DNA of 64,000 bases, taken from the NCBI RefSeq assembly GCF_000003815.2, contig NC_049986.1, forward strand, positions 690,864-754,863, read 5' to 3'. Origin of the DNA: Branchiostoma floridae (Eukaryota > Chordata > Leptocardii > Amphioxiformes > Branchiostomatidae). Each line of letters begins with the position of its first letter. Position 1 is the stretch's first letter. The translations under genes and the position numbers were made by a program. Positions 49,301-61,300 of this stretch are shown here, piece after piece. The notes beneath the pieces were generated by a model. It was not told where the DNA came from, made no database searches, and worked only from the letters and a program-made list of their open reading frames with translations.

Positions 49301-52300
49301 CACACACTGGTCAATTATGCATAATACTATATTCAAGTCTTGCTACACTGTATTTTTTTGTATGATAAAAAAAACTTTGATTTTTGCACTGTCATTACCA
49401 TCATTCATAGCTTGATCATCTGGTGGTGGTCACAGTTTGTATGTTTACTTCTTTGGCAAATGCAAGACAAAACTGCATGTGGTCAGTATGTTTCCTGGGT
49501 TTCAAAACAGACCAGTACAAGAATTTCATCCCCATGGAACCCTGTTGCATTTTAATCTTCTTGAATCTCAGAAGATTAGACATTATTAAAAGGATTAGGA
49601 AGGTCAAATGTATTTTATACTAATAGTGATGAATGTTTAATTCAATAATTGTTTAAAACCCATGTCTACAACAAGTATACTAGCTTACATTGTACAGTGA
49701 GAAATAAAGTATGTTACTGTGGTAGTAAGTATCTTTTTCTGCTATAGGAAAACTGCTGTACTGTTACTAAGTATCAAGTGACTGGGAAACATCAGATAAG
49801 AGAGTTATGGGACTTTCTACAAATTCCGCTTTGCCTGGGCCAAAGTAATTTATTATAGCATCAGTAAAGATCAGTAACATTCAAGTGTTTTGTTACACCA
49901 ATTTGTAGCTATTGTGGTTAACTCCAAGACCACCTGTTGGATGATATTGTCCATTTATCAAGTTTGTTTGCAGACATCCTAGAGAAGTTTCTCAGTAACA
50001 AAATACCAAATCAGCAAGAAAATAACACCGAACTATGGGTAAATAAAAGAAAGTAAATGGAGCAAAAATGGAAAACAAATGATTTGTGTAAAAGTCTGGA
50101 ATGCATTGGTCCCATACTCCCATTCTACAGTGTTGTCAACAAGTCATTGTGTGGTCACTCTTTGTGAATGGTCTTTCAATTTATTACTCTGTTTGTAAGA
50201 AAACATCTGGAGTAATAGACTGCTCCTGCAGGAATTGCGAGATGTATTTTTCTAACCCCTGACAATGTGCCTTCTTTGAGGAATGCCAGTCTTGCAAGAC
50301 AGAAGATAAAACGCTATCATTCCATCTAACGGAGCGGTTACCCACTATTGGACTGTAACAAATGGCCGAGGGGTCATTCCTTAAATAGTGCAAATCATAC
50401 AGCGGCCAAATACCATTACATTTATGCTTAGCAACTGTAATATTTTGTAGAATCTGTTGAAGGACATTCCTCATATTGTGTTCATCACTGGAAAACACAC
50501 TTTGAAGAACTGTAAGCAAGTGTCTACATGTAGCTGTGCTATATAACTTGTACATTGTGTAGGTTTTTCTTGACTATGTAGGTCCATGTATGAGGTTAAA
50601 ATTATTTCTAAGTTCAAACATATTTTACATCACGAGTTTTCCAAATACTCAAACTCAGTCAAAGGACAGAATACATAATCCTTCATATTTTATTGGCATT
50701 GGCAGAAGCCTTGTTTTTGTAAACTGAAATTTACCATGTCAAACTTCTAGCCAATGTGTTGATGATACTTGAGCTAAGCACTGATATGTGTCAAAACAAG
50801 AGTGAATGTAGGCAGCTGGGGAGAGTGGAGAGCTCCTGAAGTGGCCCTTGTTGCACTCGCTGCGGACTGTTGTAGATACAAGGCATACCATGCAGAAGCC
50901 AGGTTCACGTAGTCGACTCTCGTGCGTAGTGGGCGCGAGAGAAAGGCGCGGTAGACGGAGCGGTGAAAGGTGTGAGAGGTCCTGTTTGTTTATGTCCCAC
51001 GGGGGTAAGCCGAAATGTCAAGACATTTACGTGGGACAGTGTTTGGGGATGCGGGTTTCTCAAATACTAGCTGGGCAGGTGGAGGTATTGGCATACATGT
51101 CTCACAAGACTATTGTCATCTTCCAAAGCTGCTATGGCATGGGTACTGGTACTCAGGAAATGGATTCCAATGTGAAAAATAAATTCTGAAGACAGTATGT
51201 ATATATATGTTGGTGAATTTAGCATCCTATGTAGATATTTCCAGCTTGAAAAGTTTATGTTACCATGACATAGAAACACTCATAACAGAAAAAAATAAAA
51301 AATAAGAAACATCCGATCTGCTAATACAATGTACCTTCTTTCATCTTTGTGTTCCTGATTAATTGTTAAGAAGAAATAAAATTTCTATGGATGGAAAGAT
51401 AAGGATCCGGGGGGTCTAGTCTTTGATTATCAAACTAGTACATGGTAGCAAACTCTACAATAATTTGTTTACCTTTTATTTACCTTAAGTGATCCAACAT
51501 AATGTTGCTTGACCTGAGGTAAACATTAGGTTTGGGGGTGTTAGAAATAGCTTGGAATATCAACAAATTCTGTATTGAATTAGCTCTTTAGCTAAGTTAA
51601 AATAGCTTTTTAGGTCAAAAGTCACTGAAAGTATCAAGTTTGCAAAGCCCAAATTAGATTTTGTGCCCAATCAGTTCACACCACATGGGGACTCTCAAAA
51701 GGTTCCCTGTAGGTTAGGATGTCAGACCTTTATATCATATACAAAACCACAAAGCTATGTGGATTTGCCATCAAAAATTTCTGTTTCGCATGACCTGAAA
51801 AGCCCTATAATCCATTTGAGTACAGGTGTGCACTAGTGTGATGAAAGCTGGGACTGCTTTTCTTCAAGACTTCTAATCATGGCAATCAGCACTTTCTGTT
51901 CTGTTAAGTTATAGCTTGGATACTAGACCCCAGCCTGATCTGAAAAAAAAATGCCACACGGTAGATATTATTGAGATTGTGCTTCGGGGTGTAGTATCCA
52001 GGCTAGTTCGAGCACAAATTTGTATGTTTCAGGCTTGTGAACAGTCTAACCATGTAACTAGTTGTATGTTGTGCAACGCCAACTTACTTACTAGAACAAT
52101 TGTGCAGTCTTGAAAATAAGTGCCTTTGAAATGTGTTATGTTCGGTAGACGTTCAGTTATCCAGAACCCTCATTTTCGTAGATTGTAATCTTTTAGATTA
52201 GAAGGGATATACATGTACAATAATCATTAGAATCTATATAAATGTCTGACTTATAACTCCCCCTTACTTTGCCTAACACACATATGCTACACTGATTTAA

Positions 52301-55300
52301 CAAACAATTTCAATACGGAGCATTTAGCCTAATGTAGCATAATATTTTTGTGCTCTCCTTCCAAATCACTGAGCAAGAATCTGAAAACACCATGGAAGTG
52401 TTTATTCCAGTTTTGTTGGTTGTCATGACAATGTTTAAGGCACCGTAGGCGAAAAACAGACTTTTCCGGTAATACATCATGTTGAATAGTGTATTTCTGA
52501 CACATACACCCGCATACAATGGTAGAAATGTTTGAAGTTAGTATTTGCCGTATGTATTCTGTAATCCAGTATTACATGGCTACCTAGATACACAGCTTTA
52601 CAAGGGTCGTGCTCTTTTGTGCTAGCTAATACTCAATCCGGGACCACGCTTTAAAAAAAGAAAGAAATGTGTTGTAGGATTTTCTAAAGCAATATTTCAC
52701 TGATTGCGACTGTGGAACGGTCTAATCCCGCCTTTAGAATCATACGCAGACCCGGACGCTCGCCGGGGGAGCTTCGCTAAAGTAAACTCCTCCCGCCTGC
52801 CTCGGTTCAAATCTCAGCGGAGAATGACCGAAGCACGGTCGCACTTTCAGCGAACACAATGGCGCTGGTGATAAAGCCCACATCACTTTGGGTTAAAATC
52901 CCATCAATACTGTATGGAAAAGCCACTAACCACGGCTCCCCCAGGTAGTTGGCAGTTGTTTGCTCCCAGGACCATTCACAAAACATACTGACGTACTAGG
53001 AGATTTGGGGGATTAGGACCAACAATGGCTACAGTTTGTATAATGCATGTACAAGGAAGCCGTTGATTGCTTTCCGAGTGCTAGAGATATGTTTTTAGTT
53101 GCAGAAAGCCAATTTATAAAGATATAGGGCCCTGATTCAATTTCTACAGGCCTCGAAAGTAACTTTTTTTTTCACTACTGTGTTCAAACTGTCCGGAAGT
53201 GAGCCTGAATTGTCCCAGACTTTTTTGTACAAGAAAAGGGTAGTAGTCATACAAATGGCATGACATTTACTAAGGGCAGAAAATTTGTCTTAAATCTTTG
53301 CAACATGAAGTTCATGTTGAACAACTTTGTTGGAAAAAAAATCATAATGAAAGGAAAAAGATGAAAGTGTAACAGTGGTGTTTAAGTACAGCCTATCGTC
53401 CTTGCCCCTGAGCACTAGTGCTTTTGTGGCGACGGTGATAGCGTTCGTGATTTGTGATTTGCCGACCCCGGTTCGATTCCGGGTAGGGGGCATGTTGTTT
53501 CTTTCTGTTCTTGCTCGCCCCTCTGGTTGTTTCAAAAGGAAAAGACTTTCTGACAGATATTGCTGTCAGAAAACCTTTTTGGGCTTCAAGTTTGGGCTTC
53601 TACTGCTTGGACGGAGAGCAAACCACATCTCTGACAGCTCCAGAAAGTAGGTCACATCACTCAGAAAACAGCCTCAGGTTTAACCTCTTTACATCCTGGG
53701 TCCTTCCAAGAAGCTAGATACTCACGACCTGCATCCATGGACTGTGTTTGAAGTTGGTCAACAGTTTATAATAGTCATCATCATCAAGTGACAACATCTC
53801 CAGGCTTGTCAATAAGAAGCTAAGTCAGCAATTGTGATCTGTTCAATCACCATATCATTTGATGAAATTGAATAACTTTTTTTTAATACAGCTAAAATAT
53901 GCTCAAGTACTTTGCTAGCCTCACTTCTCTTTGAACTTTGCACATGACTTGTTCTTGAGTAGCTCTCATCGCACAGGTGTAGGTCCAAGATTGGCATATT
54001 GGTACTAGACTACTTGTAATTTCTGAATAGGGAAAAATAGAAGTGCTTTGCACAATGACCATATCAAAGCATGTTGAAAGTGAAGAGGTTCCATGTGAAT
54101 ACATTGAACCGCTTCACTTTCAACACTTTCCGTCATCATGCCCACAGAAGAATTGTTACCTTTCCCAAGAAGGTTATGTTTTTGGTGCCATTTCAATTTG
54201 TGTGTGTATGTGTTTTGGTGTGTGTGTCTTTGTTGACAGCCTAACTCATCATTATTATCCCATTTGGTGGGTTTGTAAGGGCCAGAAAACGAATGTCAAA
54301 TTTGGCCACCTAGTGCCTTCTACGGTACTGCATCAGAACTTATAGTACTGTAAATGCATTTAAGTTCGCAGGGATTTAATTTTGTGGCAGCGGGAAAATA
54401 GACTTTTCGCGCTGGTTTTCATTTCGCGGTAGCACCATGCACTGTAGTCTCTTACCGTTATGGAAAAATGTTCGCGGTGGATTTAAATTCGCTTTGAAGC
54501 GGCCGCCGCGAAAACCGCGAACATTAATCCACCGCGAACATTTCTGCATTTACATTATTTGAATACTGTATGGTATGTTCGACTTTCAGTGGTAAGCTTT
54601 TCCATGAGGATGATTACTGAAAGCAAAACAAAGCAATTATGTGATTAGCAAAGAGACAAAAGCTGCAGTGCTGACAAATTTAGAAAAACAAATTTTTGAA
54701 TTCCTCCTGGGACCCCCTGAGGGAAAATTCACCTGTTGTTAATTATGGAGCACATGTTTTTCCATGTGCTTGAATCGCAGTTAGAATAGAAGCACTATGG
54801 TATTTTCTCAAATAGAGTCACACTTTAAAAGTTTTCAAAGTTGAAAAGGTGCTGTAAGTTGTTGCCAAAGATTGGTGCGTACTTTGTCTGAGGTTATTGC
54901 ATGGATAATTGCTGACTACTAAGTCCTGTGTTGTGTTATTGCTTCCTACTGAAACCCATTGTCTCTAGTCTTAGGCGCGATCTACACACAGTTTTTCCCG
55001 ATATCGGCGAGCCTACTACCTCTTGCCGACAGCTTTTTTTCAGCGTCTAGATGCAACTACTATATCGCCATTACTATATCGGGAAAATTTCTCCCGAATG
55101 GTCCGGACCAATGTAAGCCATCTAACGATACCTTACCGATACCTTAGCAGGGGTCCCCGACATGTTCCGCGCGCGTGTAGATGCTCCGCGAATTCGCGAA
55201 GCTCATTAGCATATAACTACAGTTAACGCGGGCTCATTAGCATATAACGCGGGAACAGCGGCATATTAGCGCGGGAGAGCAAGATGGCGGAGGGAAAAGC

Positions 55301-58300
55301 TGGGCGCTCCCGTTGCACATGGAGCCATGCAGAAACCGCCTTTCTTATAAGTGTATGGTCGGAGGAGGAGATCCCAAAAGGACGCGGGATTCCTTGGTAC
55401 ACCCCGGTGTACAGGCTCTCCACCCTCCGCCACAATCAGGGCAGCGAGAAAGAATGCTGCGTTCACTCTAGCCGGCCGCTGTCGTCTCTCCCTGTATCTC
55501 AATCGCCTCCTGTGATGTGCTTGAATTGCAGTTGGAACAGAAGCACTTACCATATTTTCTCGAATTAGAGTACAGTGCCACTTTGAAACTTTTCAAAAAT
55601 CAAAGTTGAAAAGGTGCTGCAAGTTGTTGCCAAAGTTGGGGTGCGTACTTTGTTTGAGGTTATTGCATGGATACCTGCGGAATCCTGCATTGTGTTACTA
55701 AAACTACATGAATAAGTCCTGCAAAAGTACATTTACCGGGTATTTAGTGACTTCCTCCTGGGACTTACCTCCTGGGACCCCCCTGAGGGAAAATTCACCT
55801 GTATTTAATTAAGCACAGAGCACATGTTTTTGCATGTGCTTGCCTTGCATTTAGGACTGCACAAAAACATCATATGGGGTAAATAAGACAAAATTTATTT
55901 GGAAACTCTAAAACACCAAGTTTGTCGAAAAATGTGGTCTTAGAATTTCAAGAAAGATGAATTGTTGCGCCACATTTTTTCAGGGAATCGTTCTTTGAGT
56001 TTGAATGAGATACAAAGTTTTTACCTTGTTATATGTCTGACTTGATATTGATGACTTATCAATTGAATTCAATCACTTTCATTTTGATTTGAATTGATTT
56101 TCAATATGGATGTAAGTTTCCTTCAGTCTTTTACATTTCGCTACAAATCGGCCATTACAATTTTGAAGACTGCTTCAACTGTCTCAAAGCCCATTTGATT
56201 AAACTAGTAATAGTAGTAGTACCGGGTCACTTAGTACATTTTAGTGACTCTGAAAATGTCTCCAACTGAGTCCAAATTTTCCCAATTACAGTTATTATTC
56301 AAATGTTTAGTAACCACTACCATGACTTACAAATAGCCTGAGCCCACTTGTAATTTAGTGCCAATAAATGGTGCATTTAGAGTAAGGTGTATTTATTCAT
56401 GGTAAGTGGTCCTCACTGTATATTAACCCCACCCCCCCCCACCCACCACCACACACACACACACACACTGTCAGGGAAGAGTGAATGACAAAGTAAGTTT
56501 GCTTAATGGAGTGCTTAAGTAACAGAGAAGAGACCTTAATGGGGTAGGAAGATTGTACCTCTGATATGAACTGTACAAAGTGTCTTCTGAAGTGTGCAAA
56601 ATGTAGTGAGCTCTGTGATAGTGTTAAAGGCGATGGGGGTTTGATTTCACGGGAGACAGAGAGAAAATGTAGGGAGTGTTTCATTGTTTGCAGCATTGGA
56701 AACTTCACAGTTAAAACTGCCATGCAGGGTTTTACTGTTAATAGGGAAATGTTTGCAGTGGTTTTAAGTTCCTGGTGAAAAGGTCACTATGAAAAATAAA
56801 GACATAAAATCACACGAACATTTTCACTTTTAGTTTTACATTCCAAATTAGACATTTAATTAAAATTCGTCTAACAATTCGGTTTTTGGCACTCTAGTAC
56901 TGAAAATGTATCTAGTAATTTAACAAAATGCTACAGTACATGACTCTTAATTTATCAACCCTTACTTCATTTAAAAGGTACTTTGAATATTGTTATTGAC
57001 AAGTATCCTCTCCTTGTCAAATTCCATTTGTATTGTCTCTGTTTTTGTCAGTAGGGCTTAGCCCTTTTGCAATAGCCACAGGCTATAGTTGGGCAGCCCT
57101 GGCTGTGCTTACACTTACTGAACAGCCAAACCAATAAGTCTAATAAATAAATCTGAAGTGTATAGTTTGCAGAGCACGAAAGAGTTCTATTTTTAGAATT
57201 AAGGTGTATTGAGACTCCCTGCACACCTTGCCTGAGGCAGAATGCACCTGTTGAATTAAGCTATACCTGAATGCACCATCCTGCAGGTAGGACAGGTAAC
57301 ACTACAAATAAACACCTGTAGATACTGGCTACACTGATAGATAAGTTAACAACAACACGTACTGTCCAAATACAAGCACTGTTAGCATGGTATACATCAC
57401 AGGAATCGTCAACCTAGGTGTAATTATCTGTGTCAGATAGCAGTACTGGGTAATGAAATCTCACTGTAAACAGAAAATGTAGATGTTTACATCAACAGTG
57501 CTAATTGGTTCTAAAGCTGGGCAGGGGGTCTTGGCTGTTGCCTCAGGCAAGGAGGTTGAAAGAGTTGAAAGAGGGAAAGGAGTCCTTTCCCTCTTTCAAC
57601 CTCCTTTCCCTCTTTCAACCTCCTTGCCTCAGGTGAACAAAGACCTAGGAATATCTTAAAAAGTAGCTGCTTCCTTGATTTGGGTGATAATTAAGACATT
57701 ACTTAATAGAATATACTGCATACTATACATGCAATTAAATTTGCAGTCATTTAATTCTATGGTAGCAGGTAGAGAATGAAGTGTTTGCAGTGGTCTTAAG
57801 CACCAGACATCATGTACATTGTATATTACTGGCATTGTTAAAGTCACATTACTCTAATGGAAAAATGGTCACGGTGGTTTTGAGTTTGCGGTGAAGTGGC
57901 CACCGCAAAAACGGCAAACAATTAAAACCACCACGAGTATTTCTGCATTTACAGTATAACTTTAAAAAACTTGCTATTACAAACTCAAGCAGGGTAAAGC
58001 TATTAGTATTAGGCAGAACAATACACCTTTCTCACGCGGCGGCCATGATAGATCGAAGAAGAGGTCAATGAGGCAAACAGACAAAACTTATTTCTACATA
58101 AAACAAATTTTCATGATATAAGATAGAATAATAAATATTACAAGAAGTGTTATGCACTAAAAGATGTAGCAATTTAAAGTAGTGTAGACTGACCCCATAG
58201 TCGATTACTAAGAGATGCAAAATAGAAACATAATAATGCAAATTTTTAACGAATTTGCAGCCATTCACTTATTGGTCGATTTCCTAATTGGCAGGCTACC

Positions 58301-61300
58301 ATTGGTCGAACTGCTAATTATGATGGACAGCCTTTTGTTTGCCACATTGAACTCGTTTTAGATCTATCATGGCCACCGCGTGAGAAAGGTGTATGATCAG
58401 TCAGAGTTGAGCATTGAATCTTACTTTTAGTGAAGTTTTTATCACCAAAAGAAAGGTGTTATAGGTGTCATTTTTAAACAATTTACCGGTTAAAACTCTA
58501 GCATCTACAGGTGTAAGTGCATTATGACCCTCTCAATCGATAAATCCAATTTGAACACTGCTCAGTTCAAAACACTTACACCTCAAGCACCAGTAACTGT
58601 CATGATATGATGTGACCTTTTGTTTCAAGAGGTTTTATTGCTGACACTTTGGCCTTTACCATGTTTACCAACAAACACAGCCATCCCGCTATAAATAAAC
58701 ATACTTTTATTCCCAAAAAGGCTTGGAGTGATTTTTAAGTGTCACATTTTGATTGGAGGAGGTTTTGTTACCTTGGGGATAGCATAACATTGTACCTAAC
58801 ATTATCAAATTTATTGACACATCAGAGTCTGGAGTTGGCAGGGTTGGACAAGTTTTCTAAAATTGACTTGTCCTATCGGGCAAGTACTTAAAAAATTTAC
58901 TTGCCCGAACCAACTTTTCACTTGCCCGAAATCTAAATGACATTTTTCTATGTATATTCATGGCCTTCAATGGAATTTTTGTTATTGGCTCTATTTTCTG
59001 TGTTAATCAATGCTTGATGTCATGACTTTGAAAAGTAGCAAGTACATCAAATTCTCACTCAGTGGAGAAAAGCTAACTTGTCCAATCGGGCAAGTGGGGA
59101 AGAACATGCACTTGCCCGATTGGCATTTTCACTTGTCCGGGACTATAGGGCTAGTGGACTTGTTTATCCCTGGTTGGTAAAGCTAACAGAGTGTAAGCCT
59201 ATTTGTCAGCTATAACTTTAGGCATATGAAACTCGGGCTTAAGAGGGTTAAAGGTTGGTTATAGCTGTGAAAATGATTGGCATGTATTGTTGTTGCCTAG
59301 TAGAGTTGGGTCTAGCATCTACACTTTTACACTTTGTATAAACCAGTATGCATCATTTTCGTATGCAAAAAGTACTTTAATTCCATGTTGCATTCATGCA
59401 GAATAGAAGCACTACCATGTTTTATAGAATAAGGGTTTGAAAAGTGCGTACACAGGTGTGTATTTTAATTAGGGAGCATACTTTAGTTGAGAAAATACGG
59501 TATTGTATGTTGTAAGTAAGGGCAGTAACTAACATTGTACCTAACATTGTCATTGACTAAACCAAGTGTTTGTCTTAAGGTTCATGTTCATTTCTGTACA
59601 CTCCATGTAAACTTGTTTTATTATGACACTAAAAGGGAAAATTATTCACTTTCACAAAGAACTCTATTCAATTATCACTGTCAAATACAATTTATGACCA
59701 AGTTCATTCAACAAGGGATTTAGTACATGTTCATACGGTTTCCAACAAGGTATTCATTGTGTGCTATGATGTTTGAACAAGGCTTAAAGTTAAAGTTAAG
59801 ATTTATTTGGCTGTCAACAAAGAAGATTGACATGGTAGACTAATATTAGTGTTGCCTACGTGTCAAATGAAACACACAGAAGCCATACCGAACCTTTCAC
59901 TCGTTGTTTACCTGTGTAAAATGTATGGTTCATTATGAGCATTCTTTTGTTCCAGCCTTTCTTATAACCTTGTTTATCTTAAGGTTCGTATTTCATTCGG
60001 TTTGCGTCACGGCGTGTAACAAACCCTATAGAGATTACTGCGTGGCTACATGGTTCAGGTACAAGACAAAATTGAGTTCCTCAGGTGGTTGGTAAGACAT
60101 CTGGTTGTATTTACAGGTACAAGTTATTAATGAATAAAGAAATGCAGGTGTGCGTACATACTGATGACCTTCATCTATTATACTAAAACATCCCATATTA
60201 AAGAAATTTGCAACCATTTATATTTCATGTGTAACCATGTATTAAATGTCCTTTTGTATGTTGATAAACAGAACTCAAAGATATATAGTTCTTTTGTTTG
60301 ATGTCTGAATGACTAGTTCTAGATTTAGGAAACATAACTTTGTGACTGATAGAGTTACTCTTTGTAACTGAGGAAACTGAAATACAAACAATCGTCAATG
60401 ACTCAATGCTAACATAGTAGTTGCAAATTGTGTTGTAACTTAAACTAAAAGTTAAAGTGGGAAATTATATCAAATGTACTAGTAGTTAAGTTGAAAATAA
60501 CTGTAGATTTTCTATAGAAAAGTTCATTGTCAAGTTGACTCTTGGGGAAAAATATAGTTCCTGTATATGTAGTAACCTCCTAAACTGTTGTTCAGACTTG
60601 AACAAAAGTTTTGCTACTATTGTTTTAACAGTTAATTACTGCAAGCTCAAATCTTAAGATACTGCATAGTTGATTTTCGCGATGTGCAAAATTTAGGCAC
60701 TGTGAACTTATGAATTAACAAAATACATGTTTGTATACTTGAGAAAATAGCTATAGTTTTGCTTATGTCTGCCTTGGCCATTGAGACAGTCTTTAGAACT
60801 TAAAGTATCACCAGCTAGGGGGTTCCAGACGTCTCTCCCCACCACAATGGCTTGGCATGAGAACGTGCTACTCTGAGGGATTCAAAAGCCTAGTATCCGT
60901 TGAGTCACAGGCCTTGGTTTTGGGTCCCTTCCTCGCAGAGCATGTTTTTCCCAACTTGTTGTTCTTAGCTCTCATTGTTGTCACAGAGTGTTTTTACGCG
61001 AAAGTCGCTGTGCAAATACTGACGCAACTCGTGTCCTGCCGCTCGTGACACATTGTAGAAACAAGAGCATTTCCGCTGTTTTTCAGTTAGGTGCAAGGGT
61101 GAGTTCAAAGTCAATGCCGTGGGGTGTACGATTACACTGTGGAGTTATTGTTCTTAGGTCATGGACCTGAACTGTTGCTATATATACACTTTTGGTAATT
61201 GTCTTGTAATGATGGCTGAGACATCTTGGCACTTCTGAAGACCCCCTAGTCTGTGTCACGCAAACTCCGCTGTCAGGGGCTGTAACCGACCCCTCTCTGC

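Noticed and set aside
53430-53495. tRNA gene suggested by GGTTCGATTCCGGG.
   Set aside because: No closing acceptor stem or anticodon arm; kept only as a weak SINE-like fragment.
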